This document shows positions 11,341 through 21,645 of a stretch of DNA of 64,000 nucleotides, in pieces. Numbering within the stretch: the stretch's first letter is position 1; every line of letters begins with the position of its first letter. The stretch comes from Isoetes taiwanensis. Lineage: Eukaryota; Streptophyta; Lycopodiopsida; Isoetales; Isoetaceae. A program made the translations under genes and the position numbers. The DNA lies in the NCBI GenBank assembly GCA_021234155.1, contig JAJEKV010000003.1, forward strand, positions 28,999,166-29,063,165, written 5' to 3'. A model generated the notes under the pieces. It saw only the letters and a list, made by a program, of their open reading frames with translations. It had not been told where the DNA came from and searched no databases.

Positions 11341-12700
11341 AATTGGCCCAGCTTGGCCTGAATTTTTGTTGTTGCCTTTAGTAGTCCCATGTTCTTATTC
11401 TTAGCTACGACAACACATCTAAACAAGATGTCACTCGATCTGAAGAGTTCTACTCCTGGAATGTCGTCGTTCAAGCAAAAGCTGAGCAAATCAGCTTAGA
11501 GTTCGTCATATTTTACTCCAAGTGCATGAATCAGAGAAAAAATGGTAGAGAGAGAGAGATGTATTTTTAGAAAAGCCGCAATCTAACGTAAAAACAACAG
11601 ATCTGCAGAGTTTAGAGCGAGGAAGGGTGTTCCTCTTGCAAGTCTTCCTGGATTCATCCAGTGGAATAACCAATGGTTCAACTTCGATCTGAATTCCTCT
11701 TGCAATAGTCAGAAACAGGTCATCTTCTAAACGAATTCCTCTGCAACTTCAGTTGTTTGGCAAGGATGAATAGGAAGCAAAGAGGTTTTTTTCTTGCATA
11801 AACTGGCAAATAGGACAAAATGCCATGACCGAAACTCCATAATCATACCAACTTTCTTGCTGTTGCATTCTTATGCAATCTGTTGTTTTTAGAATAGGGC
11901 TACAATTTTTGTTCCACCATTTTGGGCCTTTGGATTTTTCCGCACATTTTTTAATTAGAGACTTGGATTAAACAATTGTTATATTCGTCAAAAACCCTGT
12001 TTTGCAAAAAGCCCTATTCTTATGTTCTACAGAAAGCCCTTTTGATATGTTCGCCAGATTCAGCAAATGCGGCTGAATTAACATAAGTTTTATACTATTC
12101 TCAATCCGTGATTTGGAAGATGGTGTTGAGACGAAGCCTATTGTCATGTTGTGTGCGAATCATCCATGCCAGAAGCTTTAGAAATGACTGGACGCCATAT
12201 TTGTTGGGGACCAAATGCCACAGTGACTAGCTAGAAAATACTTTAGGGGGGGAAGAAAACTTCCAGAGGATACTCTTTTTAACATCTAAAAATCAATGAG
12301 AATGCTCCTCTCTAGCTTTAGGGAGAAATTGTCTCTCCACGTGTGAGTCAAGAAGACCCACTCCCCTTATCCCATCTCTCGTATTGTCTCTCATAATCTC
12401 TAAGTCAGCATGCGGCCAAGACCCCCACCCCTTCTCCCACCTTTCCTCACTCTCTCTCAAGTAACAGGCAAAGGCCTTGATCTTTGGCGTATTTAGACGA
12501 CAGAAGTTGCATTCATAGAAGGGAGTTTTTATTTGTTTCTATTTATCTAAGTATCATTTTAATTTACTCTAAAGAGATATTTTGCGATCGGATTTGAACA
12601 CTACTCTACAATAGTTTAGTTAAGATGTGATTTCACTGGATTTAGCTTTTGCTAAGCTGTTTTACACTCTCTCTTCTCGCCCCTCCCCCCTCCACCGATG
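11341..12700. other. Gene-free stretch
   Basis: No coding sequence or repeat family that I can support. Confidence 0.5.
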
Positions 12701-12705
12701 CCAAA

Positions 12706-12815
12706 AGCATGCGTGTTAATCAGGCCAAAACAAAAATTCTAGTATTTGGGGCATCTAAAGCTGACCATGTTAAGTTATATTATAAGGGTGAGCTGGTGGA
12801 CATTACGGATCATTA
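12706..12815 (+). mobile_element. LINE reverse-transcriptase crumb
   Basis: A plus-strand frame reads NQAKTKILVFG followed by YYKGELVDITDH. This matches the segment just after the catalytic box of the LINE reverse transcriptases elsewhere in this window (NLDKTKLVCFG...). It is followed by stops. Confidence 0.5.
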
Positions 12816-12830
12816 ATATGTAGCATAATA

Positions 12831-12945
12831 ACAGGGGGGTTTTTTTTAATGTTTTTGTACGATTTTTACTAAGGTTTTTCTATGATTTCGGTGCTGTATT
12901 TGATGAGGTGTACTAAATAGTATTTCTAGAGTGCTTACCTTGTTT
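12831..12945. repeat. Dispersed repeat, also at 46514-46620
   Basis: GGGGGGTTTTTTTT...TGTTTTTGTAC, then a run ending AATAGTATTTCTAGAGTGC, is shared with 46514-46620 in the same orientation. It immediately follows LINE coding here, so it may be a LINE 3' end. Confidence 0.6.
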
Positions 12946-13051
12946 TTGAGTGGTTAAATTTCACATTCTAATGGTTTTAACCCTAGTTTTTTTTTTTCAT
13001 TTAATAGCTTAAACTTTATTCCATGTTTTTGTTTTCCTCTCGACATGCAGC

Positions 13052-13139
13052 GGTCGAGCAAACCCCAAATAGGGTTTCTGTTATAAACTGGGAGTGGTCG
13101 AGCAAACCCCAAATAGGATTTCTGTCATAAATCGGGAGG
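13052..13139. repeat. 44-bp tandem duplication
   Basis: Two adjacent copies of a 44-bp unit beginning GGTCGAGCAAACCCCAAATA, with four or five substitutions between them. Confidence 0.8.
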
Positions 13140-13742
13140 AGTCTTGGGCCTTTGGGCCGTTAGAGCATTAGATCAAATCAGGTATGCACCAACAAATCTT
13201 ACCTGCCGAACTAGTTGAAGTTGGTGATATCCAGTAAATCTAGCTGGAAGTTTGCAGATGGTCCCCATCTGAAGCTGAAATTGCAAGCAGGGAAAAAAGA
13301 ACAGGCTAAAAGCGCCGAAGTTGCAGAAAAGAGAGAGATGTGCAGATATTTGGTTTTGGCCGATTCTTGTGGCGTGCAGCGAACCCTATTATTTCTTATC
13401 CAGTGCAGCAGGTTTGTAGTTGGGCTCCAGCTTCCTTACTTTTGCATTGCACCTGCGGTGGAAAGTTCATTTTGCAACAAACATTTCCATTTTCTGGTTC
13501 CCTTACGTTTCGATGAATTTCCAGTTTCAAGTTACACAAATCATGGTTTCCGAAGTTCTGCTCTATGTTTCTCCTTCCCAAGCTTTCAAGGGCCATTTTT
13601 AACCATGTTTTTCTTCAACGATTCCTTGCTGGAGGCTCTTAAATGCAAGTAGGCAACGGGGATAGTGGGTTTTTTGGATTTGTAGAATGAGTTGACTTTC
13701 AGTTTCCTTTCAGGCATTTACAGGAATTTGTCTTGAAGAAAG

Positions 13743-14248
13743 ACTGCATTTGGTTTGGTTCTGATGTTAATCATCAGGCCAGGAAGTAGTGCACCATTTA
13801 AAGCTGAGAACGCCTTTGGCTCCACATGTCAAACACAAAATTCCACGGTATTAAATTTGTGAGCAAAAACACTATCTTATATGAAGTTAATTCCAGTTTG
13901 TTCCCTGATTTGTTTTGTTAGTTGTGTTTCACAGGCCCACAAGTTCTGAAGCAACATCAGTTGTGAAGTCTTTCCTGGATGTTGGGCGGAAGCTCATTCC
14001 AACAAACATAGTTGCTGCAGCCTCAGAGCCTAATTATCTTGGAGTCAATTCATTCTCTATCCTATTTGCTTTCGCTGTTAATACGCTTGGTATATAGTGT
14101 GTTTTGTTTCTCTTTTTAAACAATTACATTGTAACTTTGAGGTCTGTGTTCATAATTTCTTACATGTTTCCTTTTTATCAATGTAGGAGAGCAAGCACAT
14201 CCATTTGTTCATTTGATAGAACTGTGCAATGCAGCTTTGCTTAAAATT
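13743..14248 (+). CDS. Sodium:dicarboxylate symporter (SDF/DAACS) family, three internal exons
   Basis: Three candidate exons (13743-13858, 13935-14089, 14187-14248) have GT-AG borders (donors GTGAGC, GTATAT, GTAAGA) and join in one phase with no stop. The first encodes AFGLVLMLIIRPGS, the gly/pro-rich segment of SDF transporters. The second encodes GRKLIPTNIVAAA then YLGVNSFSILFAFAVNTLG, the family's R-N-x-x-P-x-N-x-V-x-A and x-S-I-L-F blocks. The third encodes GEQAHPFVHLIELCNAALLKI. The family moves dicarboxylates or acidic amino acids with Na+ or H+ across membranes. I found neither the N-terminal exons nor the transport-core exons (the GIPGG region), so this is a fragment or a gene with very long introns. 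A hAT element begins 308 bp downstream. Confidence 0.62.
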
Positions 14249-14555
14249 GTAAGAAATTAATTTTTTTGTTGCTTTCATCACTTTGTAAATGCTGGATTTT
14301 GTCTTCTTAGCTTTGCTTCATGTTGCTGGGTGCCACTGAAACACGAATCTGGCATAATATATCACAAGAAGTGCATTGTTTTCTGTGGTGCATTGTTTTG
14401 CTGTTGTTTTTGGATATCTTAAAGGTCTTTCTGTTTTGGATGATGATCATAAATCAATTGCTGAAATGCCACTTCAACCGCTGCAGATTTTTTGTGGACG
14501 GGCACCGATTTAGTATTTTGTAGTAGCAACCTGTAAAACTGGTGGTTGTATATCT

Positions 14556-14823
14556 CAGGGATAGGTTCTGTACGTAAAAAATTCAAAACCCGACATATAA
14601 AGTAAAAAAATACGTATTTTTTAATAAAATACGTATTTAACGTATTAAAACCTCGCCGGCCAGAAAAAAAAAATTTCGCATATGCGAAACAGTGAAAACC
14701 GCAGACGCTGAACGCAAAAAAATACAGACGCTGAAAACCTTCAGATCACTTACGTCGCGAAAGTATTTTCGCCAGACGCTTATATCTGAAAGGTTTCACA
14801 GACGCCGAAAATCAAAAATAAAA

Positions 14824-14915
<92 letters not shown>

Positions 14916-15009
14916 ATATATATATATATATATATTTTTCACAGACGCTTTTTTTTCGATCGCTGACGCCGAAATACTTCGCACGCTAAGATGTAAGGTT
15001 TCACGACGC

Positions 15010-15044
<35 letters not shown>

Positions 15045-15215
15045 CTGGATTTTGCATATTCACAGACGCTTTTGTTTTCACAAGACGCCGAAAATCTTCC
15101 GATGCCGGAATTTTTTTTTGCCGTATTTTTTACGTTTTATACGGCAAATATGTGCCGTATCATACAATTCATATGTATTCCGTATAAAACGTACAGCGTA
15201 TTGAACCTATCCCTG
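14556..15215. mobile_element. Non-autonomous hAT-type element (660 bp) with internal repeats
   Basis: The ends read inward as CAGGGATAGGTTC on both sides, and GTATATCT (8 bp) is duplicated outside them (14548-14555 and 15216-15223). Inside are an (AT)n tract (about 14833-14935), a T-run (about 15007-15044) and about seven copies of AGACGC, mostly CAGACGC. A related terminus lies at 34956-35047. No transposase is encoded. Confidence 0.88.
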
Positions 15216-15223
15216 GTATATCT

Positions 15224-15790
15224 CTAGCCTTAAAACACATGTCCAGTTGGTTGTCCTTCTTTTGCTGGTTCATGCCTAAGTTCGATTTCCTATGAAAATG
15301 AGTAGATAATGATAGGGACCTGTTTTTCACATATATATTTGTTAACAAAATATAATGCTGCAATCACCATGTGGCTCTTTTGTGAAATATTTCAAGTCTA
15401 AGTATATAGTATTTCCTTTTAGTGGGCACTAATATCTTACTGACATTACCATAGCAAGATTGCATAACACCAATTGGAGAAAGCCTCATATGTCTGTAAT
15501 AATAAGCATAATGCTTTTAGCACATAGGACAATCAAGACATTCTTCTTGTGGACACTAGCATCATATTGGTAGCTGACTAGTTTGTTGCCAAGAGAAGTT
15601 TGCATCATACCAATTTCAAACGTTCTTGTATGTACGTCATGTAAGAGTATCACCATATTCTTACAGTTGGTTATTTTTTGGCACTTATGTACTTACATAA
15701 ACAACCTCTATAGTGTATATTTCTTGGCATTTACATACTTATATAAACAGGCTAACTGGCCCATAAAGTTTACCTATGTTTGCTTTAATT
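15224..15790. other. Gene-free stretch
   Basis: I see no supported feature. It could be intron of the SDF gene upstream, but no further SDF exon was found. Confidence 0.4.
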
Positions 15791-15791
15791 A

Positions 15792-17310
15792 GGGCCCGAA
15801 GGGCCCAAATTTTTTTTTTAATATAACAATCAACACACAACTACCATTAACATTATTAACACAACCATTGCATTTAACACATTTAAATTAAAAACCCCCT
15901 TAAACCCCCTTTGGTTTGGGTGCATATTCACACGGGGGGTTACGTAGGGCAACGAGAGCTGCCGGATGGGCATATTTGCCCTTTATTCCAAGATCTGGAC
16001 CATACATAGCGATCCTCGTTTGTGGGGTATGCATGTACAAGTATTTGTATACTGTATATTAAGGTTTGCAAAATACTATAAAGTTTGAGGTAATGTACTT
16101 AATGGTGTTAATTTTGTACATATATTGTAAATATATTTTTGGTGCTAGATAAAAGCTCCAATTGGAATCAGGCAACAAATCAGAAAATTAATGCAGGGCT
16201 TAAAGCTTTACATGCAATCCGGTGCCATTGTGTGAGGGCCAGAATTAAAAGTTTCAGCATGAAAAAGATGCTATACATTACATTAGTAAGATCTATCATA
16301 TTACATGGTTGTGAGTTTTGAGGACCCACCTTAGCTTTTAATACATGGAAAAAGTAGAAAAAGTGCAAAAAAGATTTCTTAGAATAGAGCTAGAAGTCAA
16401 GGTACATATGCCATATGATATGATGCTAGTTGAGTCTGGAATGTTAACACTTGAAGCGGAAGCCTTATGTAAAACACTTAAATATGTCTATAAAATTTTG
16501 TATACCACGCCAAGCAACAGTTTGCCCTTCAATGGGCTTTGGAGGAAACTTGTGCTAAAGGGCAGATGTCAAATTATGGATGGCAAAATGGGAATGCACA
16601 TAAAAATCTTATCAATTCCACTTTTCAGACAGGTAAGTATCACAAGGAACACATAAACACTAGACATAAACATGCTATTTGTAGAATCAAGTTGAGCTCA
16701 CACAGACTTGAGATCGAGGTTGGCAGGTGGAATAAGATCCTACTTGAGTTACGCCTTTGTCAGCTCTATGGAAGTTCTGAGCTTGAAGATGAATGACATG
16801 TTTTGTTGCATTGCCCTGCGTCAATAAGTATCCGAAAGAAGCATCAGATTTGTGCGCACATAGTTACAGAACTTTTTTTGCTTTTCATGCACAACTATGG
16901 ACCGATATATAATTGATATAATGGATTGTAGAGAGAATAAAATTAAGGTATTGAATATAGTTGAGTTGAATGAGTTAGATGAGGGAGGGACTAATGCATT
17001 CCCATTTGAGGAGATGAATGGTTGTATAGTTGATGTACTTACATGGTGTTTTATAGACTTAGCAATCTCATAGGCATAATAAGTATAATCTCTCTCTCTC
17101 TCTCCCCCTCCGTCCCTCCCTCCTTATTAATCCAACATTTCAACATACTTTGTTACTTTAACAACTCATTTGTGGAGTTGTTTTTATCTATATATTTGTA
17201 ATAATCTATTTAGTTATTGGATAGCTGACGATGTGCGGCTACCCACTCTCAACCAATGTAAAACACCCGCTGAGATGAACGAATGAAAGGGCCTGTCTGT
17301 CGGGAGTTTT
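15792..17310 (+). mobile_element. LINE composite repeat, copy 2, with degenerate LINE tail
   Basis: It begins with the palindrome-like GGGCCCGAAGGGCCC (15792-15806), as does the copy at 47908. It then passes through the leader shared with 1-297 into LINE coding sequence: NQKINAGLKALHAI, MLYITLVRSIILHGCEF, a stop, VQKRFLRIELEVKVHMPYDMMLVESG, then SSHRLEIEVGRW and a degraded finger (about 16680-16840). The tail at 17222-17300 (CTACCCACTCTCAACCA...GCTGAGATGAA) is shared with 34589-34690 and looks like a LINE 3' UTR. Stops and frameshifts make it inactive. Confidence 0.7.
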
Positions 17311-17574
17311 GATGCATGCTGCAAGTCCAATCATGAGAATAATTTGGTGTTACTGACCCAAGGCATACTAGTTATTACTTGATATATTAATTGCACCATG
17401 AGTTATACATAACGCACATTTTATCTTTTTAATCAATGGCATGTTCCAGTAGTCAAACTCACTTCTAGAGCCTTTACAAGCATCTATAATAAGATATTTA
17501 TGTAGTATTTATTTATATAGATCTTTATTAGAATTAGCTGTAGACAAATAGCTATTTATGTACAGCCCATTTTC

Positions 17575-18681
17575 TCATTTGAGCTTTACTTGTCGCTTCA
17601 TGGCTAAGGTTGCTAGAGCAGCGGCAGTTGCAAACATCGTGACACCTCCATATGCTTTGCCAATCTTGGCAATATCAAGCTTTGAATCAACACACGTATA
17701 GGCAGTAGCATAAGCATCCCTTCCTATAATCCTATATAACAGTCTTGCAGGAAAAAGAATTGCCTCATAAGCTGTTGGGAGCCAGGCAGTCATACCCATT
17801 GCATCAAACACTTGATCTAAAAACCATTCACTATGAACTGATGCCAAAACATTATTCACAATTATTTTTCCAGAAAACGTATATGGATTGAATAGGCCTT
17901 GCTTCCAAGTCTTTGATATTTCTGCAATCCAATGCAGATTAATCAACGTTTTGAAGTTAAATAAAATGCAATAGAAAATTACCTATGACAGTAAACTGAG
18001 ATAATGCAGTTGTGTTGGAGTCTGATAGTGACAACAAGACATCGCCAACTTTAATATCCTTTGCTCGTCGATGAACTTGACCTTCTTCTACACTAGAATA
18101 AGTTAGCATTCATAATTGTCTTTTGGACGTAATTTCAGTTTCAATTCAAAGGTAAGTTAATCTAGCACCACCTGACATGATTGGGGCAAAATGAGAATAA
18201 GTCATATGCAGAGTCCTTGTTTCTCCGGCAGGACTTTGGATTATGAGTTGTATATATTCAGAAAGAACGTTAGCATCCTTGTGGCCAAGAGCATAGACAT
18301 CCCCATAAATGATCTCCCCGTATGATGAGATAGAAGTAGCAACCTACGTCAGGCAAAAAATAATGTTATCAACTTATCATTTTAATGTGAAAATCTCATT
18401 ATTCAAAGCAAAAACTAAATTTTGAAGAAGCACCTTGTCACCAATGGCAATATCCTTCATACTTTTGGTGAATCCAAATGGGGTCAACACAAGAGCATCG
18501 CCTACCATTGGCAAAAGCAAAATGTTTAGCTCCAAACCATCACAAGTTAGAGATGGTTATTATTACCTGGGAAACAGCCACTAGTACTTCCATGATCACT
18601 ATCATTTTTGTTACCATTTGATTCCACATAAAAAGGAAGAGCCAATAAAAAAACAAGTAGTGTTGCCCCCACCATTGCCAT
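17575..18681 (-). CDS. Secreted Hedgehog-type Hint (Hog) domain protein, five exons, 268 aa
   Basis: Five exons (18567-18681, 18434-18501, 18172-18343, 17983-18087, 17575-17921) all have GT-AG borders and join in phase without a stop. Residues 1 to about 21 form a signal peptide (MVGATLLVFLLALPFYV). About 14 residues later comes SGCFPGDALV, the Hint start with the nucleophilic Cys at residue 36. Further Hint blocks follow: DIAIGDKVAT, a T-x-x-H box (MTYSHF), DIKVGDVLLSL and GLFNPYTFSGKIIVN then NNVLAS, the last typical of the Hedgehog C-terminal domain. Hint domains cleave the peptide bond before the Cys through a thioester; in animal Hedgehog the product is linked to cholesterol. No Hedge signalling domain is present. 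The late ASCYA cysteine of animal Hedgehogs is Val here (ASVHS). A hydrophobic stretch (GGVTMFATAAALATLAM) lies near the C-terminus and may be a membrane anchor. Hog proteins are known outside animals, including bryophytes. Intact as far as seen. Confidence 0.82.
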
Positions 18682-18713
18682 TTCTCGTGCTTCTAGTACT
18701 TCCTTTAGTTCTT

Positions 18714-18723
18714 CTTATATAGG
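18714..18723 (-). promoter_or_regulatory. TATA box of the Hog gene
   Basis: The minus strand reads CCTATATAAG here, 33-42 bases upstream of the first ATG of the Hog gene. If it is used, the 5' UTR is very short, or the second ATG (two codons on) is the start. Confidence 0.45.
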
Positions 18724-19125
18724 CTAAGATGATCAATTTGCATGAAAAATGGATCACTTGCATTGAATTGGAAGCACAAGTGATGTGACTCGAGTTGAAG
18801 ATATTTATAACATTTTTTGAAATGTTGCCACTTTCTTGCTGGTGTCAACAATTCTTTAGGAATCGGCCATAGGTTTGTACTCCCAAAGTCTTTTATCAGC
18901 ATCTCACCAAATAAAGGAGGAAAAGGAATCCTAGAGTTTTACTTTCAATCAAGATGTGGATGTGTAACTAGAATCAAATTATAGGCACCTACTAAGTGTA
19001 GCAGAATGGGAGAAGGAAGATGTCATTTTTTTGTATCAATGGTGAGTAAAAATGGTTATTCTGTGCAAACAATAATCAAACTACTAAATAGGAAATAAGC
19101 AATGAAGTTCCTTGGCACCAGCATA
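18724..19125. other. Upstream region of the Hog gene
   Basis: No coding sequence I can support. The 65-aa open frame here on the minus strand lies upstream of the Hog gene and has no recognisable feature. Confidence 0.4.
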
Positions 19126-19200
19126 TATAATAATAATAAGAATTATTAACGTCCAACAAAGACCCGTAGGCCATGGGACTACTCTTACAATTTTTTACAT

Positions 19201-19452
19201 CTACTCTCTACTGAGAAGAGTATCTTTTTCACTATTGTCAATGTTCTCAAGGAGCTCTCTAATGAATTTTGCCACTTGGCACATTGTAGAGTATTTTTGG
19301 AAAAGAGTTGCCAAGTTCTCATGGTCCCAATCCACTTGGGAGTACTTTTCCCGAAGTGAATGGAACCGAGGGCAATGAAATATTACATGTGCTTCTGTTT
19401 CAATATCCTGCTTGCATCTGCATGTCCTTTCTTCCCTATCTCCCTGTTTCAA
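19201..19452 (-). CDS. LINE B C-terminal zinc finger, frameshifted from the polymerase
   Basis: The frame encodes RTCRCKQDIETEAHVIFHCP, a C-x-C...H...C finger typical of LINE polymerase C-termini, then a short charged tail. It overlaps the end of the 620-aa frame by 17 bases in another phase. The polymerase frame stops right after HHLMIETGR, so a single frameshift near 19440 separates the two. Confidence 0.75.
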   Translation of the reverse strand: MKQGDREERTCRCKQDIETEAHVIFHCPRFHSLREKYSQVDWDHENLATLFQKYSTMCQVAKFIRELLENIDNSEKDTLLSRE

Positions 19453-21298
19453 TCATAAGATGATGTGAACCCATGCGTATTCGGGCTATTGCTTGTACAA
19501 TTCCCGGGTACATGTTCTTATGACTAAGATATAACTGAATGTCATGTTTTGCTTCTGGATTAAAGTCTTCCAAATAGTATCTGACCTTTTTCTTATCACA
19601 GAATCCAATGTACCGCTCAAATGCTTTTTGTTTAAAATTTTCCCCAAAATCTGCCATCGTAAGATGTAATCGGTTCAACCATCGTGTTACATCTTTATGC
19701 CAGCTTGCTTTTCCCCTCCCTCCCAAGGCCGTGGAGGCCTGGATTTCCACACATGCCAAAGATGTTCCCTCTACTCTTTTATTCAAGTATCGGGCAGTTT
19801 GCCAAGCTGCTTGGATCTCCAATGGGTATGATCCACTTTCCATTAACAGAATCTCATACGGCACTGATCTTTTCACTTTAAAAACCATATGTAATAATGT
19901 TTTTTGTATTTGCTCCAACGCATTCCACTTCCCTTTTGGCAAGGACGGACCCCATAATTCACAAGCATACAAAGCAACTGGCATGACTAATGTGTCAAAT
20001 AAGCGTTTCCATATTGGCCAAGACCACACATTTGCTTGCCTGCCCTGATTAAGCATCGCATAGAATGCTTTCAATGCAGCTGAAATCCTGCTATCAACTC
20101 CTTGGGTCCAGCTTCTCCTGCCTGCATACACTTCATGCCCAAGGTATTTGTAAAAATTAACCTGTTCTACTCTCTCTCTTTGATATATAACATTAGCCTC
20201 AATTTTACCAAAGCATACAAGCTTAGTCTTATCCAAATTTACAGTAAGGTCAAACCTGTTGCAAAAATCAGCAAGCGCATCCAACTGTCCTTGCATATCC
20301 TCCTGAGAATATGCTGAGAGCAGCAGATCATCGGCAAAAAGCAGTAGCACCACTAGCTCCTTCTGTATCCGTGGGAATTTGCAACCTTTTGTTTGGAGAA
20401 AGCTTTCAAGCTGATCCACATATAGACCAAATAGAGTAGGTGACATTGGGCAGCCTTGCTTCACCCCTATATCACTAGGTATTGCCCCTGTCATACCCAT
20501 TGGAGTGGCCACTTTTCCTTGCACATTTTGGTAGAGTCTTCCCACTACAATGATCCATTCTTTGGGCACCCCCAACTGTGTTAATCTGTCTATTAATTTT
20601 TGCCGCGGAACCGTATCGAAGGCCTTTGCAAAATCAATAAAGCAACAAATCAAAACTTTGTTCCTAGACTTAGCTTCCTCCACTATCGTACGAAGTGTGA
20701 TCAAATGATCAAGAGTTCCATACCCGGCCCGGAAACCTGCTTGCCCCTTTGCTCTAATACCATTTTCATTTGCCCATTTTGTCAGCTTAAGATCAAAAAC
20801 TTTACCAAATAGTTTAACCAGAATTAGACTTATCATGATTGTGCGATAATTTCCAGGATCCGCTACGTCTGGCTGGATAATGCTCATGCTCCACTCTGTT
20901 GGGAACCCTTCCCAAATTACTTGGTTAAAAAGTAATGCTATTACTTCTGTCAAAATTGGCCCCCCTGCCTTCAGGTGTTCTGCTCTCAAGCCTGTAATAT
21001 CGCATGCTTTGCCACATGCTAACAATCGAATTCCTTCCTCAACATCACTAGCATCTACACAAAAGTGTGCGGATGTGCATTCTGGTATCTGCAGTTTATC
21101 AATGCCTTTAAAATAGAGATGAAGCGCATATGCATACCATGTATCTAAATCTGTGAGAGAGATCTCTTGTACAATGGGTGACAGCTTCTTCCAAAATCTC
21201 TTTGTATCCAATTCCATTAGCATCTTATCTTGCTGTGCATGTTCCCAGCTTTTTTTCTTGTCTCGGACCATTTTGCGATACTTTTTCAAACCTAACAC
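19436..21298 (-). CDS. LINE B reverse transcriptase, about 620 aa, uninterrupted
   Basis: This is a long open frame of an L1-type LINE polymerase, which makes cDNA at a nicked genomic target. Visible reverse-transcriptase blocks are FIDFAKAFDTVPRQKL (box A), GVKQGCPMSPTLFGLY (box B), LLFADDLLLSA (catalytic box), VNLDKTKLVCFG and FYKYLGHEVYAG. They are followed by the C-terminal RMGSHHLMIETGR. The listed start is a GTG only because an in-frame TAA lies just upstream, at the junction with the TTAA element. The frame is in phase with the endonuclease half at 29835-30296 once the element is removed. The absence of internal stops suggests the LINE was fairly young when interrupted. Confidence 0.88.
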   Translation of the reverse strand: MLGLKKYRKMVRDKKKSWEHAQQDKMLMELDTKRFWKKLSPIVQEISLTDLDTWYAYALHLYFKGIDKLQIPECTSAHFCVDASDVEEGIRLLACGKACDITGLRAEHLKAGGPILTEVIALLFNQVIWEGFPTEWSMSIIQPDVADPGNYRTIMISLILVKLFGKVFDLKLTKWANENGIRAKGQAGFRAGYGTLDHLITLRTIVEEAKSRNKVLICCFIDFAKAFDTVPRQKLIDRLTQLGVPKEWIIVVGRLYQNVQGKVATPMGMTGAIPSDIGVKQGCPMSPTLFGLYVDQLESFLQTKGCKFPRIQKELVVLLLFADDLLLSAYSQEDMQGQLDALADFCNRFDLTVNLDKTKLVCFGKIEANVIYQRERVEQVNFYKYLGHEVYAGRRSWTQGVDSRISAALKAFYAMLNQGRQANVWSWPIWKRLFDTLVMPVALYACELWGPSLPKGKWNALEQIQKTLLHMVFKVKRSVPYEILLMESGSYPLEIQAAWQTARYLNKRVEGTSLACVEIQASTALGGRGKASWHKDVTRWLNRLHLTMADFGENFKQKAFERYIGFCDKKKVRYYLEDFNPEAKHDIQLYLSHKNMYPGIVQAIARIRMGSHHLMIETGR

Positions 21299-21307
21299 GA
21301 TTGCAAA

Positions 21308-21311
21308 TTAA
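21308..21311. repeat. TTAA target-site duplication, left copy
   Basis: TTAA directly precedes the element end ACGGGAG. The matching copy is at 29835-29838. Confidence 0.8.
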
Positions 21312-21351
21312 ACGGGAGTGTTGCATCACTCCCGTTTCAAAGATTCCCTTT
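21312..21351. repeat. Left terminal inverted repeat of the 8.5-kb element
   Basis: ACGGGAG at the tip forms a local hairpin with CACTCCCGT (21328-21336). CAAAGATTCCCTTT follows at 21338-21351. Confidence 0.75.
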
Positions 21352-21645
21352 AAAAAAACACCAAGTTTCTAAAATAAGCCTTTTTTGATAGTTGTTAAGA
21401 ATTTCTAGAGGTTTGCATTTTTTTTCATGCCATTTTGGCCCATTATTAGACGAAAACTTTGTACTTATGAAACACAAATCATAAAAATAGCAAAATTTAG
21501 GCATATACTTGAAGAGACTGAAAGCATTACAAAAAACAAGCACCAGAATAGAAAGGAAAAAAAAGTACTATGTTTTTAATAAATTGTTGTACATCAATAT
21601 TGAAGATTCATTGTAATAAATAATGATAATTTTAATATGCAGTAG

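Larger units (their letters stand above)
19128..21307 (-). mobile_element. LINE B, 3' half (reverse transcriptase and 3' end)
   Basis: This is the 3' part of an L1-type LINE whose 5' part is at 29839-31230. The two halves are separated by the 8.5-kb TTAA element. The minus-strand 3' end is a TTATTATTATTA-type microsatellite (19128-19142) after AACGTCC, like LINE A. Coding parts are listed separately. Confidence 0.88.

Noticed and set aside
14796-14984. Minus-strand ORF of mostly Ile/Tyr repeats
   Set aside because: It is a translation of the (AT)n microsatellite inside the second hAT element.
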